Assembly: GCF_003177035.1 (NCBI RefSeq)
Contig: NZ_CP029488.1
Span: 2,852,001-2,916,000, forward strand
Length of the DNA: 64,000 nt
Direction of reading: 5' to 3'
Source: Salinisphaera sp. LB1
GTDB taxonomy: Bacteria; Pseudomonadota; Gammaproteobacteria; Nevskiales; Salinisphaeraceae
Position numbers and translations under genes: made by a program. The notes beneath the pieces are model-generated. The model did not search any database. It was not told the origin of the DNA and saw only the letters and a program-made list of their open reading frames with translations. Shown piece by piece: positions 51,206 through 60,141 of this stretch (the stretch's first letter is position 1; every line of letters starts with the position of its first letter).

Positions 51206-51230
51206 AAAAAAGGCGGCCCGAAGGCCGCCT
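51206..51230 (-). terminator. intrinsic terminator after the aldehyde dehydrogenase
   Basis: AGGCGGCC-CGAA-GGCCGCCT stem of eight base pairs with a tetraloop and six T on the minus strand, 36 bases beyond the stop codon. Confidence 0.85.
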
Positions 51231-51265
51231 CTCGATACGCTTGAACGCGAAGAGCGTCGCAGCGA

Positions 51266-52720
51266 TCAGTCGGCGCTGGGCACCGTCTGCAGCTCCACGT
51301 ACTCCATCAGGCCATCGTGACCGCCTTCACGGCCGACGCCCGACTGCAGCATGCCGCCGAACGGCGCGTGCGCCGCCGGGCCGGTGCCGGTGTTGTGGCC
51401 GCAGTGGCCGAAGTGCAGGTTGGCGATGATCTTGTGGGCGCGCTTTTCGTCCTTGCCGAAGACGTAGGAGGCCAGGCCGAACTCGGTCTGGTTGCCGAGC
51501 TTGAGTGCTTCTTCGTCGGTGTCGAATTTGATCAGCGGAACCAGCGGGCCGAAGGTTTCGTCGGTGCAGCACTTCATGTCGTGCGTGACCTGGGTGATTA
51601 CCGTCGGCGAGTAGAACAGGCTCTTGTCGGAGTCCAGTTCGTCCGGGTTCTTGCCCACTTCCAGCTTGGCGCCCTTGGCCAGCGCGTCTTGGACGTGATC
51701 CTTGACCTTGTCGAAGCCGGCGGCGTTGATCAGCGGGCCGACGTCCACGTCTTCGTCCATGCCGTCGCCGACCTTGAGCGCCTTGACGCGGTCGATGACC
51801 ATCTTGGAGAACTCGTCGTAGACCGACGATTGCACGTAGATGCGGTTGGCGCACACGCAGGTCTGGCCGCCGCCGCGGAACTTGTTGGCGATGAGGTGAT
51901 CGGCCGCCGATTCCAGGTCGGCGTCGTCGAGCACGATGAACGGCGCGTTGCCGCCGAGTTCCAGCCCCAGTTTCTTGACCCAGTCCTTGGACTGTTCAAT
52001 CAGCAACTGGCCGACGCCAGTGGAGCCGGTGAACGAGATCATGGGCACGTCGGGCGAGCTCATCAGTTCGCCGCCGATGTCCTTGGAGCTGCCCATCACC
52101 AGGTTGACCATGCCGCGGGGCAGGTCGAGCCGTTCGTGCATAAGCTGGAACATGGCGATCATGGTCAGCGGGGTTTCGGTGGCCGGCTTGGTCACTGTCG
52201 GGCAGCCTGCCGCGATCGCCGGGGCGATCTTCTTGGCGATCATGCCGATCGGGAAGTTCCAGGGCGTGATCAGCCCGGCCACGCCGATTGAGCGCTTGTG
52301 GACCGTCCAGGTGCAGTTCTTGGCTTTTTCGGGCAGGACTTCCGGCGCCAGGGCCTCTTCCATCATGCCGGCGTGGTAGTCGAAGAAGCTGGCGGCGTAT
52401 TCGACTTCGCCCTGGGCTTCCTTCCACGGCTTGCCATGCTCCAGGCACAGAATGCGGCCGATTTCTTCCTTTTCGGCGATCAGCGCGTCGCGCATGTCCT
52501 CGAGCCATTCGCGGCGCGTGGCCACGTCCGGCACGTTCGGCAGGGCGTCCTTGGCCGCGGCGATGGCGCGCTTGGTTTCTTCGGCAGCCATGTACGGCAC
52601 GTCGGCAAGACGTTTGCCGTTGGCTGGGTTGAGCACCTCGGCGGTTTTTTTCGAGTCGGCCTCGACCCACTGGCCGTCGATGTAACCCGCGACATGTTTG
52701 AGCAGATACGATTCGATCAT
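51266..52720 (-). CDS. NAD(P)-dependent succinate-semialdehyde-type aldehyde dehydrogenase
   Basis: 484 residues. The catalytic Glu is in LGLELGGNAPFIVLDDADLE (about residue 255) and the Cys in GGQTCVCANRIYV (about 289). ITPWNFPIGMIAKKIAPAIAAGC, KPATETPLT and FTGSTGVGQLL fit the GabD/SSADH group. Substrate is probably succinate semialdehyde or a similar omega-semialdehyde. The next gene upstream on the same strand is the D-2-hydroxyacid dehydrogenase, with 112 bases between, so they may be one transcript. Confidence 0.88.
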   Translation of the reverse strand: MIESYLLKHVAGYIDGQWVEADSKKTAEVLNPANGKRLADVPYMAAEETKRAIAAAKDALPNVPDVATRREWLEDMRDALIAEKEEIGRILCLEHGKPWKEAQGEVEYAASFFDYHAGMMEEALAPEVLPEKAKNCTWTVHKRSIGVAGLITPWNFPIGMIAKKIAPAIAAGCPTVTKPATETPLTMIAMFQLMHERLDLPRGMVNLVMGSSKDIGGELMSSPDVPMISFTGSTGVGQLLIEQSKDWVKKLGLELGGNAPFIVLDDADLESAADHLIANKFRGGGQTCVCANRIYVQSSVYDEFSKMVIDRVKALKVGDGMDEDVDVGPLINAAGFDKVKDHVQDALAKGAKLEVGKNPDELDSDKSLFYSPTVITQVTHDMKCCTDETFGPLVPLIKFDTDEEALKLGNQTEFGLASYVFGKDEKRAHKIIANLHFGHCGHNTGTGPAAHAPFGGMLQSGVGREGGHDGLMEYVELQTVPSAD

Positions 52721-52832
52721 TTGCAGTCCTTTGCTTGGTCAGGGGTCGGCGATCAGCCCGCCGCATTCTTTCGTGCCTCGAAGATCGGGGACGCACGGCC
52801 CGTTTTCAATCGTTTTCAGTCGTCGGCGCGCG

Positions 52833-53849
52833 TCAACTGCGGCCCGGGGCGTAACCATGGCGCTTACTCACCTGATTGAACAGCGACTCGCCCGCACGCC
52901 AGCGCTCGAGATTGTCCAGGAACTGATCCATCAGCGCGTCGCGCCAGCCGATGAAATCACCCGCCATGTGCGCGGAAATGAGGACGTTGTCCATATCCCA
53001 CAGCGGATGGTCGGCGGGCAGGGGTTCGGTCTCGAATACGTCGAGCGCGGCGCCGGCGATTTCGCCAGCCACGAGTGCGGCGACCAGGTCTTCGGTGACC
53101 ACGATCGGGCCCCGGCCGATGTTGATGAAACGCGCATGATGCGCCATCGCGGCGAAGCGCGGCGCATCGAACAGGCCTTCGGTGGATTCGGTCAACGGCG
53201 CGGCGACCACGACATAATCGGCATCGGGCAGCAGGGCATCGAGATCGTCCTGGGCGTGGATCTGGTCGAACACCTCGTTGCCGTCCTTCGCGCGCCGTGC
53301 CACACCGGACACTTGCATGCCGGCGGCCCGGCAGAGGCGACCGATGCTGTGGCCGATCGAGCCGGCGCCGACCACCAGCACGCGTTTTTTCTCGATGGTT
53401 TCGGTATCGCGATGCACCCAGCGGTGCTGCTGTTGGTAGCGCAGGTTGTTCGCACTGTCCTTGGCGAACATCAGAATCTGGGTGAGCACGTATTCGGCGA
53501 TGTTGCGATCGAAGATGCCCTGGGCATTGGTGACCGGGATTTCGGACGCCACCAGCGCATCGAACATGAGCTGGTCGACGCCGGCGCTGGTGGCGTGGAT
53601 CCATTCCAGGCAGTCGGCGGCATCCCAGGCGGCTTCGAGCGCGTCGGTACGGAAATCGGTGACCACCAGAATACGGCTGCCGGGCAGGGCGGCACGCAGG
53701 CTGGCCTCATCGTGCGCGAGGGCCACGTCCGCGTGTTCGCGCAGGCGCTCGACGCCGGGCGGGCCGTCGGGCGCGTCGCTCAATACCGTGATGCGCAGGG
53801 CGGCGTGATCACGCGCGCCGCGGCTCGATTCCGCCCGGTTGTCTGCCAT
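52833..53849 (-). CDS. D-2-hydroxyacid dehydrogenase (NAD-dependent)
   Basis: 338 residues from ATG 53849 (MADNRAESS); the longer frame to 54089 enters the aminotransferase and is not coding. The NAD-binding GxGxxG is in VLVVGAGSIGHSIGRL, the catalytic Arg region in INIGRGPIVV, the Glu in DVFETEPLPADHPLW and the His in VLISAHMAGDF. It reduces 2-oxo acids to D-2-hydroxy acids or the reverse. The start codon is divergent from the aminotransferase with 187 bases between. The three enzymes suggest an amino acid/oxo-acid pathway, unspecified. Confidence 0.88.
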   Translation of the reverse strand: MADNRAESSRGARDHAALRITVLSDAPDGPPGVERLREHADVALAHDEASLRAALPGSRILVVTDFRTDALEAAWDAADCLEWIHATSAGVDQLMFDALVASEIPVTNAQGIFDRNIAEYVLTQILMFAKDSANNLRYQQQHRWVHRDTETIEKKRVLVVGAGSIGHSIGRLCRAAGMQVSGVARRAKDGNEVFDQIHAQDDLDALLPDADYVVVAAPLTESTEGLFDAPRFAAMAHHARFINIGRGPIVVTEDLVAALVAGEIAGAALDVFETEPLPADHPLWDMDNVLISAHMAGDFIGWRDALMDQFLDNLERWRAGESLFNQVSKRHGYAPGRS

Positions 53850-54036
53850 GTTGTGATCGCCGCGAGCGACGCGGATTCGGTGAATAATCGAGCCACGGTA
53901 CCCAGCGCCCGGAGTAGGCGTCAACACGGGTTGTCGCTCGCGGCGAAAACACCGCTTGACCGGGGCTGTGGGGGTGCCTACGCTCGAATCGATATCCCCC
54001 GGGAATGTCCCTGGTAGTCGCCACCAAGAGGTTGTC

Positions 54037-55281
54037 ATGGCTGTGAATCTGGAATCCAGCGAGCAGGTTCTGCCGCCGGAACCCGGCAAGCGTTATGTCC
54101 GCGATCGGATGGTCTGGAATCCGGCCATGCACGCGATCCCGATTTCGGGCATCCGGCGCATGGTCAACCGGGCCGCGGAGCTGGACGACGTGGTGCATTT
54201 GTCGATCGGCCAGCCGGACTTTCCGACCCCGCAGCACATCATCGACGCGCATATCCATGCGCTGCAGAACGGCCAGACCGGTTACACCATGGATGCGGGC
54301 CTGCCGGAGCTGCTCACGGCGTTGAAGGAGTACTACAACGCCAAGTACCGCAGCACGCTCGACGAGGACAACTTCCTGGTCACCACGGGGGCGACGGAAG
54401 GCATCTATCTGATGATCACCGCCATGGCGGCGCCCGGGCGCGAGTTCATCATCGCCGACCCGACGTTTTTGCTGTACGCACCGCTGATCCGCATGAACGG
54501 CGGCCAGGTGCGCACGGTGCCGACCAAGGCCAGCGAAGGCCATCAGATCGATCCCCAGCGGATCATCGACATGATCGGGCCGAACACGCACGCCATCATC
54601 CTCAATTCGCCGTCGAACCCGACCGGCACGGTCTATCCGCGCGAGACCATCGAGTGGTTGTGCCAGGAAGCGGCCTACCGCGGCGTGGAGATCCTCTCGG
54701 ACGAGGTGTACGACAACCTCATTCTCGACGATATCGACTACCCGAGTGTGCTGTCCTGCGCGATCGATCTCGACGGCGTGGCCGTGGTCTCGAGTTTCTC
54801 CAAGACCTACGCCATGCCCGGGCTGCGCGTGGGCTGGATCGTGGCCGACCAGAACACCATTCGCACGCTGCGCCGTTATCACATGTTCACGACCACGGTG
54901 GCGAGTACGCCGGCACAGTGGGCGGGTGTGGCCGCGCTCTACGGCGACCAGTCCTGCATTACGGAAATGGTCACCGAATACGCGCGTCGTCGCGACCGCG
55001 TGGTCGATCTGGTGAGCGACATGCCCGGCCTGACCGGCTACTGGCCACAGGGCGCGTTCTATATCGCGCCGTCGCTGCCGGCCGGTGTGGATGCGGGCAA
55101 GCTCGCGATGCGCATGCTGGAGGAAACCGGCGTCTGCGTGATTCCGGGCGATGCCTTCGGCGAAGGCTCGTCCAATCTGCTGCGCATTTCCTACTCCACT
55201 TCCATGGACAAGATCGAGGAAGCGTTCGCGCGCATGCGACCCTGGCTGGAACGCCAGCCGGAGTTCGCGCGCTACGGCTGA
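54037..55281 (+). CDS. pyridoxal-phosphate aminotransferase, class I (AAT superfamily)
   Basis: 414 residues from ATG 54037 (MAVNLESS) with AGAGG ribosome site upstream. The signature regions are HLSIGQPDFPTPQ, GYTMDAGLPEL, NSPSNPTGTVY, LSDEVYDNLI and the PLP-binding lysine in VVSSFSKTYAMPGLRVGW (about residue 255). The substrate amino acid is not known. It is divergent from the D-2-hydroxyacid dehydrogenase, and a strong terminator follows. Confidence 0.92.
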   Translation: MAVNLESSEQVLPPEPGKRYVRDRMVWNPAMHAIPISGIRRMVNRAAELDDVVHLSIGQPDFPTPQHIIDAHIHALQNGQTGYTMDAGLPELLTALKEYYNAKYRSTLDEDNFLVTTGATEGIYLMITAMAAPGREFIIADPTFLLYAPLIRMNGGQVRTVPTKASEGHQIDPQRIIDMIGPNTHAIILNSPSNPTGTVYPRETIEWLCQEAAYRGVEILSDEVYDNLILDDIDYPSVLSCAIDLDGVAVVSSFSKTYAMPGLRVGWIVADQNTIRTLRRYHMFTTTVASTPAQWAGVAALYGDQSCITEMVTEYARRRDRVVDLVSDMPGLTGYWPQGAFYIAPSLPAGVDAGKLAMRMLEETGVCVIPGDAFGEGSSNLLRISYSTSMDKIEEAFARMRPWLERQPEFARYG

Positions 55282-55305
55282 CGCGGCCCGCCATCGCGTG
55301 TTACG

Positions 55306-55341
55306 AAAAAGCCGTCCGGTTTCTCCGGGCGGCTTTTTTTT
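55306..55341 (+). terminator. intrinsic terminator after the aminotransferase gene
   Basis: GCCGTCCGG and CCGGGCGGC form the stem with a five-base loop, followed by eight T (55334-55341) and preceded by five A. Confidence 0.9.
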
Positions 55342-55362
55342 CTTGGGCGCCCGGCTGACGAC

Positions 55363-56190
55363 TCAGGAGGCGCTGGCGGCCGTCGACCCGCAACGCGCGG
55401 CCGGCGCGCCGTGCGCCTTTGCCACCGCCGGCATCTGCCTGTCGTAGCTCACGCGCACCGGATAAACCTTGCCCTGGTCGTTGTGCATATTGCCGATGCC
55501 GCGGTATTCCAGCAGGCGCTCGGTCCTGGGATCGTAGGTCAGCTTGAGCGAGGGCACGAAATTGCCGATCAGGAACATGTTCAACTCGACCTTGAAGTTA
55601 ACCGCCGGCCGTCCCTCGAAGGTGGTGTTGCCGGTCTTGTAGGCCTTGAGGTCGAGCACCGACTGGCGCCCGGCGACCACGAACTTGAAGGTGAACGTCT
55701 GGCCGCTGTTCAGGTCGTCGAAGTGCTGCTTCACCAGCGGATTGAATCCGGAATCGGCGGCCATCGGTTCGTCGATGGTGAACGCCTTGGTCTGGGTCTT
55801 TGCATCGGCTGTTTCGCGCTTGAACATCGTCCAGCGGCCATTGTGGTGCCGGATGCCTTCCGCGTAGCCGGATTTTGGCATCACCATGCGATAGGTGGGC
55901 ACGGTCGGGTTGGCCGAGAAATCCATGTGTTTCCTGGCGATGACCTGACCGTGCATGCCGATATAGGTCACGTTCCATGTCGTGATCCGGCCGTGGCTGC
56001 GTCTGACTTCATGGTGCTCGGTGTAACGGTAGTCGCCGCCCTTGCGGGTGTAGGCGTAGCCGTTGAAGCAGGTCAGGCCGTTGTCGTTGACCTTGCTTGC
56101 GTCGGGTTGCGCCAGCGCCGGCGCTGCCATCGCCCAGGTCATGGTGGCGGCCAGCAAGGCGCTCGAAGTCAGATAAAGCGATCGGCGCAT
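55363..56190 (-). CDS. periplasmic protein, unknown function
   Basis: 275 residues with a clear signal peptide (MRRSLYLTSSALLAATMTWAMAAPALAQ). The AAGGAG Shine-Dalgarno sits seven bases before the ATG at 56190. The mature part is beta-rich, with YTRKGGDYRYTEHHEVR, GQTFTFKFVVAGRQSVLDL and LKLTYDPRTERLLEYRGIGN, which recalls the DUF3108-type lipocalin-like fold, though the match is weak. It is the last gene of a three-gene unit with a CFA-synthase-like methyltransferase and DUF1295 protein, so a link to lipid modification is likely. Confidence 0.7.
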   Translation of the reverse strand: MRRSLYLTSSALLAATMTWAMAAPALAQPDASKVNDNGLTCFNGYAYTRKGGDYRYTEHHEVRRSHGRITTWNVTYIGMHGQVIARKHMDFSANPTVPTYRMVMPKSGYAEGIRHHNGRWTMFKRETADAKTQTKAFTIDEPMAADSGFNPLVKQHFDDLNSGQTFTFKFVVAGRQSVLDLKAYKTGNTTFEGRPAVNFKVELNMFLIGNFVPSLKLTYDPRTERLLEYRGIGNMHNDQGKVYPVRVSYDRQMPAVAKAHGAPAARCGSTAASAS

Positions 56191-56222
56191 GGGGCGCTCC
56201 TTGGTTGTTATCCGCGCATCGC

Positions 56223-57284
56223 TTACGTACGCACGTCGTCCAGCGCCCGACGCGGCGTGAACAGATAATGACCAACGCCCCATTCGTTGCCACCGCGATA
56301 ACCGAACAATTCCGCCACGGCCATGAAGAACATGCGCCAGCGGTTGAACCAGCGTTCGGCATCGGCGTCGCCATAGGTTTCGCGCATCACGGCCATGATC
56401 GAATCGCGGTTGGCATCCATGCGGGCCAACCAGGCATTGGCGGTATCGCGATAATGCGCGCCGGACAACCACCAGCTGTCGCGCAACAGCAAGTCCTGCT
56501 GGAAATGGGCGAACAGGTGCTCGCTCGGCATGACGCCGCCCGTGAAGAAGTAACGCGCCATCCAGTCGCTGGCCGAGTCGTCGGTGAAACGATAGGCCAG
56601 ATGCTTGTGCGCGAAGACATGCACGAACAGGCGGCCGTGATCGTCCAGCCAGCGCGCACAGCGGGCGAACAGCGCGCGGTAGTTGCGCATGTGTTCGAAC
56701 ATCTCGATCGACACGATCCGGTCGAACACCTGTTCGCCCGGGTCGAAGTGATTGATGTCGCAGGTTTCGACCACGAGATTGTCGAGCCCGCGCTCGGCGG
56801 CGCGCGCCGCGATCCATTCGCGCTGGGTGTTCGAGTTGGACACCGCGCGAACGCTGGCATGGGGAAAACGCCGCGCCGCCCAGAGCGAGAACGAGCCCCA
56901 GCCACAGCCGAGATCGAGGATGCGATGACCATCGCGCACTCGCGCCCGGTCGGCGGTCAGCGCCAGCATGGCGTGTTCGGCCGTATCGAGATCGTCGATA
57001 CCGGGCTCGAACAGGCAACCGCTGTATTTCAGATGCGTGCCCAGCACCTGTTCGAAAAACGCAGGCGGCAGTTCGTAGTGCTGGGCATTCGCGTCGGCGG
57101 TGTGCTGGGCGATCGGCCCCGAGTTCGCGCGCTCCAGAAAAGCGCGCATGGCCGCGTGGCGCTTGTCGGCGTTCTTCGCTTCCGGTGTCGCCAGTCGCTG
57201 GCCGATCAGGCGGCGCATGCCGGCGCGGGCGATGAAATCCGGGACGAGCCCGCGTTCGCAGGCCTCAATGGGCAGACTATCCAA
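56223..57284 (-). CDS. cyclopropane-fatty-acid-synthase-like SAM methyltransferase
   Basis: 353 residues, class I SAM fold. HYELPPAFFEQVLGTHLKYSG, the SAM motif HRILDLGCGWGSFSLWAA (about residue 120) and FDRIVSIEMFEHM match the CFA/methyltransferase group. Compared with CFA synthase it lacks the typical N-terminal extension and is somewhat shorter, so the acceptor may be a different unsaturated lipid or other substrate. Co-directional with the DUF1295 gene (41 bases) and the periplasmic protein (32 bases). Confidence 0.85.
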   Translation of the reverse strand: MDSLPIEACERGLVPDFIARAGMRRLIGQRLATPEAKNADKRHAAMRAFLERANSGPIAQHTADANAQHYELPPAFFEQVLGTHLKYSGCLFEPGIDDLDTAEHAMLALTADRARVRDGHRILDLGCGWGSFSLWAARRFPHASVRAVSNSNTQREWIAARAAERGLDNLVVETCDINHFDPGEQVFDRIVSIEMFEHMRNYRALFARCARWLDDHGRLFVHVFAHKHLAYRFTDDSASDWMARYFFTGGVMPSEHLFAHFQQDLLLRDSWWLSGAHYRDTANAWLARMDANRDSIMAVMRETYGDADAERWFNRWRMFFMAVAELFGYRGGNEWGVGHYLFTPRRALDDVRT

Positions 57285-57325
57285 TCGCTCGGCTCCTTGT
57301 CGCTTGGCGTGTTGGCGGGTGGATT

Positions 57326-58105
57326 CTATTGCCTGGGCGGCCAGGGGATGAACGCGTTCGTGGTGCGCAGGTACTCATCGTGGCCTTCACGCTTTTGTGA
57401 TGCATCCCGGCCCTCGACCGTCGGGATGCCCGAGATCTTGAGCAGCAGGACCGCCATCAGCACCGGCCCGATCCACGTCGCCCACCACCAGCCGGCGCCG
57501 ATCGCCAGTACCACATAGCTCACCCAGTGCAGGGATTCGAAGAAATAATTCGGGTGACGCGAGTAGTACCACAGGCCCTCGCGGCAGACCTTGCCCCGGT
57601 TTTCGGGCTTGCTCTTGAAGGCCTTGAGCTGGGCGTCGGCCGTGCCTTCGCCAACCACCGACACGAACCACACGATGACGGCCAGCGCGCCGGTGACAAC
57701 CGACGGGCCAGCGTCCATGTAGGCGATGACGAGCAGGGGAATCGACAACACGGCCGCGATCACGGCCTGCAGCAGGAAAAACCCGAGCATGTAGAGATCG
57801 GCCCGGGTGCCCCAGGATTCGCGTGCCGCGGTATAGCGCGAATCCTCCGGCTGCCCTTTCATGCGAGCCGCGAGATAACCGGCCAGCCGGAACGACCAGG
57901 TGATGGCGAGCACGGCCATGAGCAGGCGGGCGGCGACCGGCGCGTCGCCGGCCAGTGCGTATTCCAGCGCGATCACGCCGAGCGTGGCCGACCAGACCAC
58001 GTCCACCAGGCCGGCGTTGCGGGTGAACAACTGAATGAGCCAGACGATGACGAGCAGTGCGACGGCGGTCAGCAGACCGGTACCGAAGACGGCGAGGGCG
58101 GACAT
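57326..58105 (-). CDS. DUF1295 (steroid 5-alpha-reductase-like) membrane protein
   Basis: 259 residues and six to seven membrane segments. The C-terminal SRHPNYFFESLHWVSYV and EGLWYYSRHP match the DUF1295 / steroid reductase-like C-terminal motif. The enzyme would be a membrane reductase or methyltransferase acting on lipids. First gene of the three-gene unit; such DUF1295-cfa neighbourhoods occur in several proteobacteria. Catalytic role not established. Confidence 0.87.
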   Translation of the reverse strand: MSALAVFGTGLLTAVALLVIVWLIQLFTRNAGLVDVVWSATLGVIALEYALAGDAPVAARLLMAVLAITWSFRLAGYLAARMKGQPEDSRYTAARESWGTRADLYMLGFFLLQAVIAAVLSIPLLVIAYMDAGPSVVTGALAVIVWFVSVVGEGTADAQLKAFKSKPENRGKVCREGLWYYSRHPNYFFESLHWVSYVVLAIGAGWWWATWIGPVLMAVLLLKISGIPTVEGRDASQKREGHDEYLRTTNAFIPWPPRQ

Positions 58106-58204
58106 GGGCGTCCTTGTATCGGTGAGTGAACAAGCTTAACAGGTGGCTATACGGCCGACGGCGGCCGGAGGATTCAATCCGGCGCCGCCCAGCGATCCCA
58201 GCGC

Positions 58205-58490
58205 GGCGGTGTACTCCCCCGCATCGGCGCCGGCTACGCCGGTTCACTCCGGTGCTCGCGTCGACGGGATGCCGCAAAAACTCCGAAGGTTTTGACCGCC
58301 CTCAGACAGCTTGCCGCACCGGCGCCGTGCGCCGGACACCCGTCGCAGCTGCGCGTCTCCGCCGCCGTGTAACGGGGCGGAATACCGGCCCGCCGCCTCT
58401 CAGGTTTTGGTATGTCATGTCTGTATTCGGTTCCCTTGGGCGCAAGCTAGGGTGTCCTTTCTTTCCTTTGCTTCCTTTCGTTTGAGGGCG
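58205..58490. repeat. second, degenerate copy of the hairpin-ended repeat
   Basis: Read forward, CATCGGCGCCGGCTACGCCG, CGTGCGCCGGACACCCGTCG, CTGTATTCGG...CCCTTGGGCGC and TTCCTTTCGTTTG match the reverse complement of the copy at 50605-51062, in the same order. The left hairpin end is lost, the right end is partial. It lies in the 675-base gap 58106-58780 before the thioesterase gene. Confidence 0.65.
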
Positions 58491-58780
58491 AACCCTTATT
58501 CCGCGTACCGAATTTAAAAAATGCCTTGGCGGTAGGTCTGATTAGCGCGCAGCGCGTAATCCGACGCTCAATCGGCGAGTTCCGAGGCTCGGCTGCCGGA
58601 TTACGGTGCAAGCACCTAATCCACCTACGTAACTGGCGAGTTTTCCCAGCGAGGATCATCGAGGCGTCAGTCCACGGTTTGATCCACGGGGCGGGGCGAG
58701 TTTGGTTTGCGCTGCTGTGCGAAACCAGCGTCTGTGTTGCCCCGTGGTTCGAATGAACAGCGTGGCCCCGCAGAGCTGTC
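58491..58780. other. 290-base spacer after the repeat
   Basis: CGCAGCGCGTAATCCGAC and GGCTGCCGGATTACGGTGCA are inverted neighbours that could fold together (about 58546-58612), and this stretch is otherwise empty of genes. It includes the region downstream of the thioesterase stop. Confidence 0.35.
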
Positions 58781-59209
58781 TTACCGACAGAGCTTGCCGA
58801 GCGCACGAGCGAGCTTGTCGGGCACGGCGGTCGAGCGGCCACTGGCCCGGTCGACGAATACATGCACGAATTCGCCGTCAGCGCTGGCGGTTTCGGCGCC
58901 GGCGGCGAAGATGGCCAGCCCGTAGGTGGCCGAGCGATGGCCGAGCCGGTCGACACGCAACCCCACCTGCAGCGCGTCGGGGAAGGCGATCGGCGCGTGG
59001 TAGCGACAGTTCGACGAGACGACGAAGCCGACTACGGGATCGGTGTGGATATCCAGGCCGCCGGCTTCGATCAGGTAACGATTGGCGGCGGTATCGAAAT
59101 ACGAGTAATACGTGACGTTGTTGACGTGGCCGTAGATGTCGTTGTCCATCCAGCGCGTGGGTATGTCGCAGAACCACGCATAGGCATCGCGCGCGGGGCG
59201 TTCGGGCAT
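58781..59209 (-). CDS. hotdog-fold acyl-CoA thioesterase (4HBT type)
   Basis: 142 residues from ATG 59209 (MPERPARDAY), with a GGAG ribosome site eight bases upstream; the longer frame runs through the terminator of the upstream gene. RWMDNDIYGHVNNVTYYSYFDTA is the classic 4HBT motif with the active-site aspartate, and SNCRYHAPIAFPD lies at the substrate tunnel. It hydrolyses acyl-CoA thioesters, substrate unspecified. Confidence 0.9.
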   Translation of the reverse strand: MPERPARDAYAWFCDIPTRWMDNDIYGHVNNVTYYSYFDTAANRYLIEAGGLDIHTDPVVGFVVSSNCRYHAPIAFPDALQVGLRVDRLGHRSATYGLAIFAAGAETASADGEFVHVFVDRASGRSTAVPDKLARALGKLCR

Positions 59210-59229
59210 GCAGCATTCTCCTCGGACAT

Positions 59230-59258
59230 AAAAAAAGCCGGGCGTTCGGCCCGGCTTT
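59230..59258 (-). terminator. intrinsic terminator after the glycine-zipper lipoprotein gene
   Basis: AAAGCCGGGC and GCCCGGCTTT stem of ten base pairs with a five-base loop; seven T follow on the minus strand. It sits 28 bases past the lipoprotein gene stop and just before the thioesterase gene start. Confidence 0.88.
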
Positions 59259-59285
59259 CGAATCATACGACGGTGACCGCCGCCG

Positions 59286-59747
59286 TTACGAGTTCACGAC
59301 CTTCCACGTGCCATTCGGTTGGCGGCAGGCGGTGCCGGTGACCTTCTTCGGCTGGCCATTGATGGTGGCGTTCATGGTGAAGTCGCGGCAGGGCTGGTTG
59401 CCCTGCTTATAGGTGCGGGTCGGCGTCACCGAGTAGCTTTCGTTGCTGTTCGGATCGTTCCAGCTCGTGGTCTTGCCGGTCTGATTCGATTCGAGGGCGG
59501 TGCCGAATTGCCGGCGATCCTTCTGGTCGAAGTGCTGGCCGACCTTGTTGCCGAGCGCCGCGCCGGCGAGCGTGCCAACCACTGTGGCGATGGTGGTTCC
59601 GGTGCCACTGCCGATCTGCGAGCCCAGGGCGCCGCCCGCCGCGCCGCCAAGCAGCGTGCCGGTGTCGGAGTTTTTCCAGTTGGCGCAGCCGCCGATCATG
59701 GAGACGGCCAGAACAAGTGCGCTGAACAGGGTGATGGTCTTGTACAT
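59286..59747 (-). CDS. glycine-zipper outer-membrane lipoprotein (17-kDa antigen-like)
   Basis: 153 residues from ATG 59747 (MYKTITLFSALVLAVSMIGGC). The signal ends in a lipobox with cysteine at about residue 21. GTLLGGAAGGALGSQIGSG and VVGTLAGAALGNKVGQHF are glycine-zipper helices as in Rickettsia 17-kDa antigen and SlyB-type proteins. The C-terminal part resembles the surface-antigen domain (NSNESYSVTPTRTYKQGN, CRDFT). It is probably anchored in the outer membrane. Confidence 0.88.
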   Translation of the reverse strand: MYKTITLFSALVLAVSMIGGCANWKNSDTGTLLGGAAGGALGSQIGSGTGTTIATVVGTLAGAALGNKVGQHFDQKDRRQFGTALESNQTGKTTSWNDPNSNESYSVTPTRTYKQGNQPCRDFTMNATINGQPKKVTGTACRQPNGTWKVVNS

Positions 59748-60141
59748 GTGATTCTCCCTAGCGGGCTTTTTCTGCAAAAAATGTCGATCGGCAGTTTAAC
59801 GTAATCGTCGGGCGGTAGCGGGGCGATCTCCGCAGTCAGCATTCAGCCGGCGTTGCGGTCGATTGTCGTTTGGCGCGCGCGGCGGGTCGGGCAACGGCAA
59901 CACACGCTTGCCTTTGTGGAACCATCGCTTGCGCTCCGGAGGGCGCCCTTGGAACGATGCCTCGCTGCGGCCGTGTGCCTGCGGTAACCGGCCCGATCTA
60001 TCCGCGGGTTGCGGTGGGTGGGGGCAACAAGCCGTTCACCGCGCGGCACGGGATGTGTATTGTGCTCATCCGGCTCGGCGGCATTGCAGGCAGGTTGTCG
60101 CGGGGCCGGCCCGTTCACTGATCCATCGAGGCAATAACGCT
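59748..60141. other. 394-base spacer before the quinone oxidoreductase gene
   Basis: Divergent promoter region between the lipoprotein and oxidoreductase genes. No gene and no strong hairpin. A stretch of moderately AT-rich DNA (GCAAAAAATGTCGATCGGCA) lies next to the lipoprotein start. Confidence 0.4.

Noticed and set aside
50545-51429. 294-codon open frame across the hairpin-ended repeat
   Set aside because: Covers palindromic repeat sequence and the aldehyde dehydrogenase 3' end; composition (Arg, Ser, Pro) is that of non-coding GC-rich DNA.
55363-57018. 551-codon open frame suggesting a fused protein
   Set aside because: Only the last 275 codons from 56190 are coding (signal peptide with Shine-Dalgarno); the first part is an out-of-frame reading of the methyltransferase gene.
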